NCBI RefSeq assembly: GCF_019455385.1
Contig: NZ_JACOFR010000015.1
Location: forward strand, 119,886-183,885
DNA length: 64,000 nucleotides
Direction of reading: 5' to 3'
Source: Bradyrhizobium sp. BR 10289
GTDB taxonomy: Bacteria > Pseudomonadota > Alphaproteobacteria > Rhizobiales > Xanthobacteraceae
The notes under the pieces were generated by a model. That model had not been told where the DNA came from. It saw nothing but the letters and a program-made list of their open reading frames with translations, and did not search any database. A program made the translations under genes and the position numbers. This document shows, one piece after another, positions 1 to 8,266 of this stretch (positions are counted from its first letter, which is position 1; each line of letters begins with the position of its first letter).

Positions 1-2
1 CC

Positions 3-584
3 TCGCAGAAGTCCGTCGACGTCCTGATCTACGACAAGGTCCATTGGGACCGGGAGCGCTATGCGCCCGACCTGATCGAGCCCGTCCGCGCCAGGCTCCG
101 GAAAGAGGGACGCTCGTTCACGGAGCTGCGCTACGGCAGCTACAAGGAAGAGGATTTCCAGGCCGCGCTGGCGCGTTCGCGCGCGATGATCTTCCTGTGC
201 CAGAATGAAAGCCAGGGCATCGCCTATCAGCAGGCGTTGTCTTGCGGCGTGCCGGTGTTCGCGTGGGATCCCGGTGGTCCCTGGCGCGACCCCGATTATT
301 ATCCGCACCGCGTGCAGTTCGGGCCGGTGTCGTCGGTGCCGTATTGGGATGCGCGCTGCGGCGCGAGGTTCACCGATAGGGCCGCTTTCGAGGCAGGCTG
401 GGACGATTTCTGGGCTGGCTGTGCCGCCGGTCGGTTCGACCCGCGCGGCTTCGTGCTCGACAATCTCACGCTGGAGCAGCGCGCGCTGCAATATTACGAG
501 ATCGCGCGCGGCGTGGCGCGGCAGCAGAAGGCGGCCGCCTCCTCCGGAATGCTGGTTGACGGATGGTTAAGGCGGATCGGCTAA
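3..584 (+). CDS. glycosyltransferase, 5'-truncated by window edge
   Basis: About 193 residues are visible and the reading frame is open from the first bases, so the start lies upstream of the window. The segment ESQGIAYQQALSCGVPVF has the E...G...AL..GvPV pattern of the nucleotide-sugar-binding C-terminal half of GT-B (group 1) glycosyltransferases. It is followed about 55 bases later by an ExoQ-like polymerase gene and then a CelD-like acetyltransferase, so it probably builds a repeat unit of a surface polysaccharide. The donor and acceptor sugars cannot be read from this fragment. Confidence 0.7.
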   Translation, partial: SQKSVDVLIYDKVHWDRERYAPDLIEPVRARLRKEGRSFTELRYGSYKEEDFQAALARSRAMIFLCQNESQGIAYQQALSCGVPVFAWDPGGPWRDPDYYPHRVQFGPVSSVPYWDARCGARFTDRAAFEAGWDDFWAGCAAGRFDPRGFVLDNLTLEQRALQYYEIARGVARQQKAAASSGMLVDGWLRRIG

Positions 585-639
585 GACCTGAGGCTTGCCC
601 CGGTTTACCAGACTGCACCTGAGCCACCTGCCTCACGCC

Positions 640-1986
640 ATGGATCGCAGCGCCGCTGACATGACCGACGTCGAGGCCCGATCGCTCGGTCACGTCCTGC
701 GCGACGGGCTGGCCGAGCTGAATGCCGCGCAGGCGGCGCGCTGCCTCATCGTGGTGGCCGCTTTGCTGCTCGTGCTGGTGACGCTCGATCCCTTTCCGGA
801 CTTGCGCAATCCTGATGTCGCCACCGTCGTCGGCGGCCGCATGGCGCTGAACTACGTCGCCTTCGGCCTGCTCGCCGCGGTGGCGGTGCTGTTCGTGGCC
901 GCCGCCGATGCCCCCGCACTGAAGAGCTTGGTGACGCCGCTGCATCTCGGCCTCGTCGGCTGGATGCTGATCAACATCGCCTTCTCGGAGAGCCGCGGCG
1001 TGTCGATGCAGCGCTTTGCGCTCGCTGCCAGCGTGACGTCGCTCGCCGTGGTGCTGCCCTTGCTGCCGCCGACGCAGCGCAGCTTCAATCTGTGCCTCGG
1101 CGGCGCCGCGCTGGTGCTGCTGATACTGTGCTATCTCGGCGTCGTCCTCGCCCCGCAATATTCCATCCACACCGCGCTCGACATCACTGAGCCGCAGCTT
1201 GCCGGCGACTGGCGCGGCAGCTTTGGCCACAAGAACGTCGCCTCGCCCGTGATGACCATTTTGGTCTATGTCGGCATTTACCTGTCCGCGGTCGGCTCCT
1301 TCGTGATGGGACCCGCGATCGCGCTGCTGGCCGGCGTCTTCCTGATCTTCACCGGCGGCAAGACCTCCTCGGTGCTGTGCCTCGCCATCTATGCGCTGGC
1401 CTCGCTGGTCTACGTCACGCCAAGCTTGTGGCTGAAGCGGGTCATCTGCTTTGCACCGCTGATCGTGATGAACTTGCTGACGGTCGGCAGCGTCCTGAGC
1501 CCGGCGCTGGGGTCGGCGACGCGGCTGCTGCGGGTCGATCCCACCTTCACCGGCCGTTCCGACATCTGGGAATTCGCGCTCGCGGCCGTCGCCGAAAAGC
1601 CGATCATCGGCCACGGCTATGCGGCGTTCTGGGACGATGTGACCGAGCGCGAGACGGCCAAGGGCTCGGAATGGGCGGTGACTGCGGCGCACAGTCACAA
1701 CAGCTATCTCGATCTCGCCATCACCATCGGCCTGCCGGGCCTGCTGCTGGTCGTGCTCATCTTCGTGCTCGCCCCGCTCCGCAACTTCCAGGCGGTCCAG
1801 GCCCATAATCGCAGCAATGCGCTGGGCAAGCTGTTCCTGACCATCTGGCTGTTCGGCCTGTATTTCGGCACGACCGAGACCTTCCTGCTCGAGCGGCAGA
1901 ATCCGGTCTGGTTCATGTTTGCCATGGCCGTCGCCGGCCTGCACTTCCTGGCGAGGTTCCAGTGCGTCGAGCGGACGGAACCGTGA
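640..1986 (+). CDS. ExoQ/Wzy-like O-antigen ligase or exopolysaccharide polymerase
   Basis: 448-residue inner-membrane protein with about ten hydrophobic segments. The long periplasmic loop has the three ExoQ/Wzy_C signatures: GHKNVAS, TGRSDIW and AHSHNSYLDL. Family members join lipid-linked repeat units, or transfer O-antigen to lipid A core, at the periplasmic face. ATG at 640 was chosen; TTG 595 and ATG 661 in the same frame are alternatives and none has a strong Shine-Dalgarno. Its place behind a glycosyltransferase and before a CelD-like acetyltransferase favours exopolysaccharide polymerisation over O-antigen ligation, but the two cannot be told apart from sequence. Confidence 0.82.
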   Translation: MDRSAADMTDVEARSLGHVLRDGLAELNAAQAARCLIVVAALLLVLVTLDPFPDLRNPDVATVVGGRMALNYVAFGLLAAVAVLFVAAADAPALKSLVTPLHLGLVGWMLINIAFSESRGVSMQRFALAASVTSLAVVLPLLPPTQRSFNLCLGGAALVLLILCYLGVVLAPQYSIHTALDITEPQLAGDWRGSFGHKNVASPVMTILVYVGIYLSAVGSFVMGPAIALLAGVFLIFTGGKTSSVLCLAIYALASLVYVTPSLWLKRVICFAPLIVMNLLTVGSVLSPALGSATRLLRVDPTFTGRSDIWEFALAAVAEKPIIGHGYAAFWDDVTERETAKGSEWAVTAAHSHNSYLDLAITIGLPGLLLVVLIFVLAPLRNFQAVQAHNRSNALGKLFLTIWLFGLYFGTTETFLLERQNPVWFMFAMAVAGLHFLARFQCVERTEP

Positions 1987-2125
1987 CGCTGACAGCTTGT
2001 CGCAGCTGCCGATCTCTCGCAGGACCGGATGGTGGCATCGGCTTAACGATAAGCACCGACGTCGCTTGTGGTCGCCGGCAAAACGTTATCTAGCTGGAAA
2101 CATTCAGTAACTGCATGCCACGCAA

Positions 2126-3271
2126 ATGACGTTTCTCAGCGTCGAGCAACCAGGTGATCTTGTGTCCAGCGCGTCGGGAATCGCGGTCGATTTCCTGCGT
2201 GACTGGCGGCAGGCCGCATCGCGCCTGAAGGCCGGCCACCGTACCGCTTTCCAGCATGGTTACTGGCTCGACGCCTGGTACGCGGCATTTCACGATCATG
2301 CCCCGCTGATCGCCGTGATCTCCGATGCCGCGACCGGCAGGGAGATCGCGCTGGTGCCGATGATCAGCCATGTCAGGCGCGGCATCCGCATCGTTGAGTT
2401 CGCCGATCTCGGGGTCTCTGACAACAACGCGCCGATCCTGGCCAGCGATGCGGCATTCGATCCAGCCGACGCACGCGCCATCGGCACGGCACTGGTCGAT
2501 GGCCTGCGCGCCTTGCCCGACGGCTTCGATCTGCTGCGTCTGAAGAAGATGCCGGCCCATGTCGGTAGCAAGCCGAACCCGCTGGTGTCGCTCGGCCGTC
2601 TGGGATCGTGCTCGGTCAACGGCAACCTCGTGCTCACCGGCGACGACTACGTCGACTATCGCGCATCGATCAGGCGTCTCCAGCTGCCGCGCTGCTGGCG
2701 CGTGTTCAGCCGTCTCGGCGATGCGCGGTTCGAGATCGCCAGGGATGTGGCGCGTGCGCGCGAGCTGCTCGATGTGATGGATGGGCAGCAGGAGGAACGA
2801 ATGCGGCAGCTCGGCTCGCGCTTCGTTCTCAACGACGATGTCCATGCCGGCTTCTATCGCGAGGTAGCGCGCCGAGGTGTTGCAGACGGCTATGCCGTCG
2901 TCTCCGCGCTGGTCTGCGATAAGGGCGTCGTTGCGACCACGTTCGGCGTCCGCTATGGCGCGACCTATTTCCTGCTACGCATCAGCCACACCGGCAAGAC
3001 CTGGGCGAATTTCTCGCCAGGGCTGCTCGTGACCGAATGCACCATGGAGGCGCTCCATACACAGGGCGTGCGCCGCTTCGATCTCAGCATCGGCAATCAG
3101 GACTACAAGCGCCGACTCGGGGCCGAACGGGTGCCGCTGACCGATGTCAGCGTCGCACTGTCCTGGCGCGGCGCTCCTTACGCCTGGCGCGATCACGCCG
3201 CGCAGGGCCTGCGCCGCCATCCGAGGCTCGCCGCATTCGCGGCGCGCGCGATGGGGAAAGGCACGCGCTAG
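2126..3271 (+). CDS. GNAT-type acetyltransferase, CelD/BcsL family
   Basis: 381 residues with the layout of the CelD/BcsL (Acetyltransf_6) proteins: an N-terminal portion containing HGYWLDAWYAAF and a C-terminal GNAT-like domain (about 230-350) with GATYFLLRISH and the final RRFDLSIGNQDYKRRLG block. Such proteins occur in polysaccharide clusters and are thought to acylate sugars or peptidyl acceptors. It is transcribed with the upstream polymerase after a gap of about 140 bases, so it may have its own promoter. A GTG at 2162 is a possible shorter start. The substrate is unknown. Confidence 0.75.
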   Translation: MTFLSVEQPGDLVSSASGIAVDFLRDWRQAASRLKAGHRTAFQHGYWLDAWYAAFHDHAPLIAVISDAATGREIALVPMISHVRRGIRIVEFADLGVSDNNAPILASDAAFDPADARAIGTALVDGLRALPDGFDLLRLKKMPAHVGSKPNPLVSLGRLGSCSVNGNLVLTGDDYVDYRASIRRLQLPRCWRVFSRLGDARFEIARDVARARELLDVMDGQQEERMRQLGSRFVLNDDVHAGFYREVARRGVADGYAVVSALVCDKGVVATTFGVRYGATYFLLRISHTGKTWANFSPGLLVTECTMEALHTQGVRRFDLSIGNQDYKRRLGAERVPLTDVSVALSWRGAPYAWRDHAAQGLRRHPRLAAFAARAMGKGTR

Positions 3272-3353
3272 CGCGGCTGCGACCTGCGGGTTGCAGGGTC
3301 ACGCGAATAACGCAATCGTTGTGCTATCGTCGCCGCAGCAGCCCGGAGGCGAC

Positions 3354-4238
3354 ATGGAAGATCGTTCGGCAAAATATCGCGCATTCTATGCGCAACTGAT
3401 TTGTGCCGCGGCAAGAGCCACGGATCCCCGTCTCGAGGACGCTTTTCGCACCGTCAGGCGCGAGCCCTTCGCCGGGCCCGGCCCGTGGTCGATCGCGCTC
3501 GGCGGCCACCCCTACGTCGTCACGCCCGACGATGACCCCGCCTTCCTCTATCAGAACACGCTGCTCGCGCTCGACAGCGCGCGGGGCCTTAACATCGGAA
3601 TGCCCGGCGCGCACGCTTATTGGCTCACGGGCTGCGCCGTAAAGGAAGGCGAGACCGTGATCCAGATCGGCGCGGGCAGCGGCTATTACACCGCGATCCT
3701 GGCGCATCTCGTCGGCCCCGGCGGCCGCGTCCATGCCTATGAGATCGACGAACGCCTGGCGGCCCTTGCGCGCGACAATTTGAAGGACGTTCCTCACGTC
3801 GAGGTGCGCGACCGTTCGGGCGTCGCGGCCGATCTGCCCAGGACCGATGTGATCTATGTCTGCGCCGGCGCGGCGCAGCCGGCCGCGGAATGGCTCGACG
3901 CCTTGCGGCCCGGCGGGCGGCTGCTGTTTCCGCTCGCGCCCGAAGGCATGCTCGGCGGCATGCTGATGATCACGCGCCCGGACGAAGGCGCGATCTGGCC
4001 GGCGAAATTCCTCAGCCGTGCGCAGTTCATCGGTTGTGCGGGTTTGCAGGATGCGGAGGCCGCCCGGCGGCTGGCCGACGCCTTCGCAAAGGGATGGGAG
4101 AGCGTGCAGTCGTTGCGAAGGGAAGGGGCTCCCGACGAGACCTGCTGGTTCGCCGGCGAGGGCTGGTGGCTGTCGACGGCACCGGCGCCGGCTGCGACTG
4201 CGTCGATCAATCCCTACGCGGATATCACGCAGACTTAG
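3354..4238 (+). CDS. PCMT-like class I SAM methyltransferase
   Basis: 294 residues. Start ATG 3354 sits 8 bases after a GGAGG ribosome site, which rules out longer in-frame starts upstream. The SAM loop QIGAGSGYYTAIL lies at 104-116 and the acidic AYEIDE strand follows, as in protein-L-isoaspartate O-methyltransferases. The usual PCMT segment just before the SAM motif (substrate and active-site region) is replaced by LNIGMPGAHAYWLTG, so true isoaspartyl repair activity is uncertain. Transcribed alone, convergent with wrbA. The safest reading is a methyltransferase of the PCMT branch with unknown acceptor. Confidence 0.7.
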   Translation: MEDRSAKYRAFYAQLICAAARATDPRLEDAFRTVRREPFAGPGPWSIALGGHPYVVTPDDDPAFLYQNTLLALDSARGLNIGMPGAHAYWLTGCAVKEGETVIQIGAGSGYYTAILAHLVGPGGRVHAYEIDERLAALARDNLKDVPHVEVRDRSGVAADLPRTDVIYVCAGAAQPAAEWLDALRPGGRLLFPLAPEGMLGGMLMITRPDEGAIWPAKFLSRAQFIGCAGLQDAEAARRLADAFAKGWESVQSLRREGAPDETCWFAGEGWWLSTAPAPAATASINPYADITQT

Positions 4239-4283
4239 CATGCGACGGCGGCATCCCCGAAAGAGAATGCCGCCCGCATCGCA

Positions 4284-4883
4284 TCAGCCATGAAGCTTCT
4301 TCGCCGTCTCCGCGATCTGGCGGCCCTGATAGCGCGCGCCGGCGAGCTCGTTGGCGCTGGGCTGGCGGCTGCCGTCACCGCCGGCGATCGTGGTGGCTCC
4401 GTAGGGCGCGCCGCCGGTGACCTCGTCGAGCTTCATCTGGCCGGCAAAGCCGTAATTCATGCCGACCACGACCATGCCGAAATGCAGCAAATTGGTGATG
4501 ATCGAGAACAGCGTCGTCTCCTGGCCGCCATGCTGGGTCGCGGTCGAGGTGAAGGCGCCGCCGACCTTGCCGTGCAGCGCGCCCTTGGCCCAGAGCCCGC
4601 CGGCCTGGTCGAGGAAGTTGGCCATCTGCGAGGCCATCCGGCCGAAGCGGGTGCCGGTGCCGACGATGATCGCGTCATAGTTGGCGAGGTCTTCGATCTT
4701 GGCAACCGGGGCGGCCTGATCGACCTTGTAATAGGAGGCCTTGGCGACCTCGGCCGGCACCAGCTCCGGCACGCGCTTGATGTCGACGGTGGCGCCGGCC
4801 TCGCGCGCGCCTTCGGCGACGGCATTGGCCATCGCTTCGATGTGGCCATAGGCGGAATAATAGAGGACGAGAACTTTGGTCAT
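4284..4883 (-). CDS. wrbA: NAD(P)H:quinone oxidoreductase WrbA
   Basis: 199-residue flavodoxin-fold protein, normal WrbA length. The FMN phosphate loop YYSAYGHIEAMA is at 8-19; GTGTRFGRMASQMANFLD and STATQHGGQETT are diagnostic for WrbA. It reduces quinones by two electrons with NAD(P)H, avoiding semiquinone formation. The start is the ATG before TKVLVLYY; a longer frame reaches upstream through a palindromic repeat and is not credible. It is third in a same-strand series SDR, pirin, wrbA behind a divergent LysR gene; the 150-base gap before it carries a repeat, so it may be co-transcribed or separately expressed. Confidence 0.93.
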   Translation of the reverse strand: MTKVLVLYYSAYGHIEAMANAVAEGAREAGATVDIKRVPELVPAEVAKASYYKVDQAAPVAKIEDLANYDAIIVGTGTRFGRMASQMANFLDQAGGLWAKGALHGKVGGAFTSTATQHGGQETTLFSIITNLLHFGMVVVGMNYGFAGQMKLDEVTGGAPYGATTIAGGDGSRQPSANELAGARYQGRQIAETAKKLHG

Positions 4884-4930
4884 GATGGTCTCCGTTGAGT
4901 GGAACTGATGGGTTGAGTTGTTTTGTGCGC

Positions 4931-5023
4931 TGTCATTGCCGGGCCTGACCCGGCAATCCATCGCTCTTCGAAAAGCTCCTTGCGAAGGGATGGATGCCCG
5001 GGTCAAGCCCGGGCAAGACGACT
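4931..5023. repeat. dispersed palindromic repeat (GGCCTGACC/CCCGGGTCAAGCCCGGG type)
   Basis: Two hairpins face each other: TGCCGGGCCTGACCCGGCA at the left and GCCCGGGTCAAGCCCGGGC at the right, separated by an AT-richer spacer. Related elements are at 39195-39296 and, as a single hairpin, at 42418-42441. This is the style of the short intergenic palindromes common in Bradyrhizobium. It sits between pirin and wrbA and would fold in their shared mRNA. Confidence 0.75.
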
Positions 5024-5033
5024 TCTCGTGTGG

Positions 5034-5732
5034 TTACGCCGCGTCGACGAGCACGAGTTCGGAGTCTTCGAGCGCCGTGATCTTCAGGCTCTCTTCGTCG
5101 CGGATCGCGACGCCGTCGCGGGCATTGACGCGCACGCCGTTGATCTCGACGGATCCCGCTGCCGGCACGAGGTAGAGATGCCGGGACCTCTCGGGCGCGT
5201 ACTCCGCGCTCTCGCCGGCCTTCAGCGTGGTGGCGAGCACCCGCGCATCGGCGCGGATCGGCAACGCGTCGGTGTCACCTTTGATCCCGCTGGCGATGGT
5301 CACGAGCTTGCCGGAGCGGTCGGCCTTCGGAAACGGCTTTGACCCCCAGGTCGGCTGTCCCCCGCGCTGTGTCGGCTCGATCCAGATCTGGAAGATCCGC
5401 GTCTGGTGCGGTTCCAGATTATACTCGGAGTGGCGGATGCCGCTGCCGGCGCTCATCACCTGCACGTCGCCCGCTTCGGTACGGCCCTCGTTGCCGAGGC
5501 TGTCCTGATGGGTGATCGCGCCTTCACGCACATAGGTGATGATCTCCATGTTGGCGTGGGGATGGGCGGGAAAGCCGGTGTTCGGCGCGATTTCGTCGTC
5601 GTTCCACACCCGCAACGCGCCGTGGCCCATATTGTTCGGGTCATAATGGCTGGCGAAGGAGAAATGATGCTTTGCTTTCAGCCAGCCGTGATCGGCGCCG
5701 CCGAGTTTAGCAAATGGTCTGAGTTCGATCAT
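5034..5732 (-). CDS. pirin family protein
   Basis: 232-residue bicupin. The pirin metal-site pattern is intact: FPAHPHANMEIITY supplies two His, and SAGSGIRHSEYN supplies the third His and the Glu. Bacterial pirins of this class include quercetinase-like dioxygenases (YhaK/YhhW) and redox sensors; which applies here is not visible. The start before IELRPFAKLGG is preceded by AAGGA; a 20-residue N-terminal extension has no ribosome site. It lies 34 bases downstream of the SDR gene on the same strand, so the two are probably one operon. Confidence 0.92.
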   Translation of the reverse strand: MIELRPFAKLGGADHGWLKAKHHFSFASHYDPNNMGHGALRVWNDDEIAPNTGFPAHPHANMEIITYVREGAITHQDSLGNEGRTEAGDVQVMSAGSGIRHSEYNLEPHQTRIFQIWIEPTQRGGQPTWGSKPFPKADRSGKLVTIASGIKGDTDALPIRADARVLATTLKAGESAEYAPERSRHLYLVPAAGSVEINGVRVNARDGVAIRDEESLKITALEDSELVLVDAA

Positions 5733-5766
5733 GGGAATGTTTCCTTGGGATAGAGGGGGGGTGGCG

Positions 5767-6519
5767 CTATGCGCCAAACCCGCCGTCGACATTGAGCACG
5801 GTGCCGGTGACGAAGGAGGCTTCCGGGCTGGCGAGGAAGACTATTCCGGCGGCGACCTCCTCGGGGCGGCCGAAGCGCTGCAGCGCGTGCTGCTTGCGTT
5901 GCGCTTCCGCGAAGTCGCGGTCGTCGTCCGGGTTCATGTCGGTGTTGATCGAGCCGGGCTGCACCACGTTGACGGTGATGCCGCGCGGACCGAGGTCGCG
6001 CGCCGCGCCCTTGGTGTAGCCGACGACGGCCGCCTTGGTGGCGACGTAATCGGCAAGGCCCGGGAACGAGGCGCGGTCGGCGAGCATCGAACCGACGGTG
6101 ACGATGCGGCCGCCGTCACCCATCAATTGCGAGGCGGCGCGGATCGCCGCGATCACGCCATGCACATTGACCTGGTCCTGCCGCTCCAGCGCGTCCGTGT
6201 CGGCCTTGGCGTCGTCGGTCGCGCCGCCCGCGGCAACGCCGGCATTGTTGACGAGGATGTCGAGATGGCCGAATTCCTTCGCGACATCGTTGACGAGTTT
6301 TGTCACGTCCTTGGCCGAAGCTTGGTCGGCCTTGAACGCGCGGGCCTTGACGCCCTTTGCCTTCAATTCACTAACGACGGCCTCGGCCTTGTCGGGCGAA
6401 GCGACGTAGCTGATGGCGACATCTGCGCCTTCGTCGGCGAGAGCGCGGGCCGATGCCGCGCCGATGCCGCGCGAGCCGCCGGTGACGAGGGCAACCTTGC
6501 CTGAGAGCTTCTTGGTCAT
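5767..6519 (-). CDS. short-chain dehydrogenase/reductase
   Basis: 250-residue classical SDR. The cofactor loop TGGSRGIG is at 13-20, NNAG at 91-94, catalytic Ser144 in VGSM, and the YxxxK pair is Tyr158/Lys162. Residues after the second beta strand (SYVAS) suggest NADP(H). It is the first gene of the SDR-pirin-wrbA series and is divergent from a LysR-type regulator; the spacer carries a perfect palindrome near both promoters. A role in reducing quinones or reactive carbonyls together with WrbA is an inference from context. Confidence 0.9.
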   Translation of the reverse strand: MTKKLSGKVALVTGGSRGIGAASARALADEGADVAISYVASPDKAEAVVSELKAKGVKARAFKADQASAKDVTKLVNDVAKEFGHLDILVNNAGVAAGGATDDAKADTDALERQDQVNVHGVIAAIRAASQLMGDGGRIVTVGSMLADRASFPGLADYVATKAAVVGYTKGAARDLGPRGITVNVVQPGSINTDMNPDDDRDFAEAQRKQHALQRFGRPEEVAAGIVFLASPEASFVTGTVLNVDGGFGA

Positions 6520-6555
6520 TGGATTTCTCCAGTCCGTGGGGTTTGCGATTGACCC

Positions 6556-6613
6556 TTGGATAAGCTCCCGGCTGTGGTATAGAAATAGAAACTGTTGAAA
6601 CGCATTGTTTCAA
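6556..6613 (+). promoter_or_regulatory. LysR promoter/operator region with perfect palindrome
   Basis: TTGAAAC-GCATT-GTTTCAA at 6595-6613 is a perfect 7-bp-arm inverted repeat with the size and T..A form of a LysR-type operator. Just upstream, TTGGAT (6556) and TATAGA (6578), 16 bases apart, form a plausible sigma-70 promoter for the LysR gene. The palindrome lies between that promoter and the LysR start, and upstream of the divergent SDR gene, so one bound regulator could control both directions. Confidence 0.65.
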
Positions 6614-6639
6614 TAAATATCCTGATTGGATCCCCCGCC

Positions 6640-7575
6640 ATGGCCAAACTCCCCGATTTCGAGGCGCTCGCGATCTTCGCAAAAGTCGTGGAGTTACGGT
6701 CCTTTGCGGGGGCTGCCAGCGAGCTCACGATGTCCAAGGCGACGGTGTCCAAGGCGGTCACCCGGTTGGAGGAGCGGCTGGGCGCCCGCCTGTTCAACCG
6801 CACCTCGCGCCGCCTCGCGCTGACCGATGCCGGCCACAAGCTCGCCGACCGCGCCACCCGCCTGCTCGCCGATGGCGAAGCCGCGGAGAACGAGGCGCTG
6901 GCCCAATCGGTGGCGCCGCGCGGGCTGGTGCGGCTTGCCGTGCCCATGACGTTCGGCATCAAGGCGGTGGCGCCGCTGCTGCCGGAATTCTTCGAGGCCT
7001 ATCCGGAAGTCTCGGTCGATCTTCATCTGAGCGATGCGACCGTCGATCTGATCGGCGAGGGCTTTGACATGGCGGTGCGCATCGCGCGCCTGCCGGATTC
7101 CTCACTGATCGCGCGGCGCCTGTTCACCATGCCGCGCTTCACGGTGGCCGCGCCGTCCTACCTGAAGAAGCACGGCCGGCCGACGCATCCGATGCATCTG
7201 GCCGAGCACAAATGCTTCGCCTACGCCTATCTCTCGACGCCGAACGTCTGGCACTACACCAATTCCGCCGGCGAGCAGGCCAGCGTCCGCCCCGGCGGCC
7301 AGCTTCGCGTCAACAACGGTGAAGCCGTGATGCCATCACTGATCGCAGGCCTCGGCATTGCCGAGTTGCCCGAGTTCATCGTCGGCGAAGCGATTTCCTC
7401 CGGCGAGGTCGAAGTCATCCTGAAAGACTGGAAACAGGCCGAAGGCGCCGTCCACCTCGTCACCCCGCCCGGCGGCCCGCGCCCCGCCCGCGTCGAAGCC
7501 CTCGGCGACTTCCTCGCAGCAAAACTGCCCGGCACCTGCAAGCGGCGGCCGAAGAAAGGTGGCAAAACGGGGTAA
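6640..7575 (+). CDS. LysR-family transcriptional regulator
   Basis: 311 residues. The N-terminal winged HTH (about 5-65) has the LysR core, GAASELTMSKATVSKAVTRL, followed by RLFNRTSRRLALTDAG. The effector-binding domain runs from about 90 to 300. The start before AKLPDFEAL is used; an earlier TTG overlaps the palindrome and is unlikely. It is divergent from the SDR-pirin-wrbA genes, the usual geometry for a LysR regulator and its targets. By analogy with YhaJ/YhaK in enterobacteria the signal could be a quinone or aromatic electrophile, but the ligand is not visible. Confidence 0.92.
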   Translation: MAKLPDFEALAIFAKVVELRSFAGAASELTMSKATVSKAVTRLEERLGARLFNRTSRRLALTDAGHKLADRATRLLADGEAAENEALAQSVAPRGLVRLAVPMTFGIKAVAPLLPEFFEAYPEVSVDLHLSDATVDLIGEGFDMAVRIARLPDSSLIARRLFTMPRFTVAAPSYLKKHGRPTHPMHLAEHKCFAYAYLSTPNVWHYTNSAGEQASVRPGGQLRVNNGEAVMPSLIAGLGIAELPEFIVGEAISSGEVEVILKDWKQAEGAVHLVTPPGGPRPARVEALGDFLAAKLPGTCKRRPKKGGKTG

Positions 7576-7579
7576 CTAT

Positions 7580-7615
7580 CGTAGGGTGGGCAAAGCGTAG
7601 CGTGCCCACGACTTT
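7580..7615 (+). repeat. REP element, upstream copy beside RAYT
   Basis: Core GTAGGGTGGGCAAAG followed by CGTGCCCACGACTTT; GTGGGCA and TGCCCAC pair to form the hairpin. Same family as the copies at 8156-8251, 55815-55917 and 62235-62326. Confidence 0.85.
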
Positions 7616-7632
7616 GTCAGAGGGAATCGCAA

Positions 7633-8154
7633 GTGTCTCGATATCGGCGGGCACATGGCAGCACATTCTTCTTCACGGTCGTGCTCGCCGATCGTTCAAG
7701 CACTCTGCTCGTCGACCACGTTGATCGCCTGAGGCGAATTTATCAAACCATCCAGCAGCGCCGTCCATTCGAGACGGTCGCTATTTGTATCCTGCCCGAC
7801 CATCTCCATGCCGTTTGGTCGCTTCCGGACCACGACGTCGATTTTTCGTTGCGGTGGAATCTGATCAAGGGCGGCTTTTCGCGCGGCCTAGAACCGCAAG
7901 AGCGTTCGGCAAGCAAGCTGTTTAAGCGCGAGAAAGGCATCTGGCAACGCCGCTACTGGGAGCACGCCATTCGCGACGATGCGGATTTGGAACGACACGT
8001 CGATTACATTCATTACAATCCCGTCAAGCACGGCCTCGTCACACGCGTGGGCGATTGGTCGCTCAGCAGCTTCCATCGCTACGTCAAACAGGGGATGCTT
8101 CCCGTGGATTGGGGAGGGGATATACGGGATATTGCGGGGCATTACGGCGAGTGA
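7633..8154 (+). CDS. REP-associated tyrosine transposase (RAYT, TnpA_REP)
   Basis: 173 residues, related to IS200/IS605 Y1 transposases. The HUH motif is HLHAVW (His57, His59); the likely catalytic tyrosine is Tyr125 in YIHYNPVKHG, the characteristic RAYT block; WQRRYWEHAI precedes it. GTG start at 7633. RAYTs bind REP hairpins and nick or rejoin single-stranded DNA; they are thought to have spread REPs through genomes. The reading frame is intact and all expected catalytic residues are present. REP copies lie on both sides. Confidence 0.93.
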   Translation: MSRYRRAHGSTFFFTVVLADRSSTLLVDHVDRLRRIYQTIQQRRPFETVAICILPDHLHAVWSLPDHDVDFSLRWNLIKGGFSRGLEPQERSASKLFKREKGIWQRRYWEHAIRDDADLERHVDYIHYNPVKHGLVTRVGDWSLSSFHRYVKQGMLPVDWGGDIRDIAGHYGE

Positions 8155-8155
8155 T

Positions 8156-8251
8156 CGTGGGCACGGCGCGCAAAGAGCGCGCCTTTGCCCACCCTACGGC
8201 AGCTCGCTCGTCTCTCGTAGGGTGGGCAAAGCGCAGCGTGCCCACGACTTT
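8156..8251 (+). repeat. inverted pair of REP elements (BIME-like), downstream of RAYT
   Basis: First copy, 8156-8198, is in reverse orientation (CGTGGGCAC...TTTGCCCACCCTACG). Second copy, 8216-8251, is in forward orientation (CGTAGGGTGGGCAAAG...). The head-to-head pair can form a large cruciform or RNA hairpin. Confidence 0.88.
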
Positions 8252-8266
8252 GCCGGAGGAGCCCGA

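Larger units (their letters stand above)
7580..8251 (+). mobile_element. REPtron: RAYT gene bracketed by REP hairpins
   Basis: One REP copy ends 17 bases before the transposase start, and an inverted pair of copies begins 2 bases after its stop. A tyrosine transposase gene framed by the sequences it is expected to recognise is the defining layout of a REPtron. No target-site duplication or long terminal inverted repeats are seen, as expected for this class. Confidence 0.82.

Noticed and set aside
466..1944. Long minus-strand open frame opposite the ExoQ-like gene
   Set aside because: Rich in Gln/Arg/His/Gly with no domain, and it mirrors codon bias of the plus-strand gene, which has membrane helices and family motifs.
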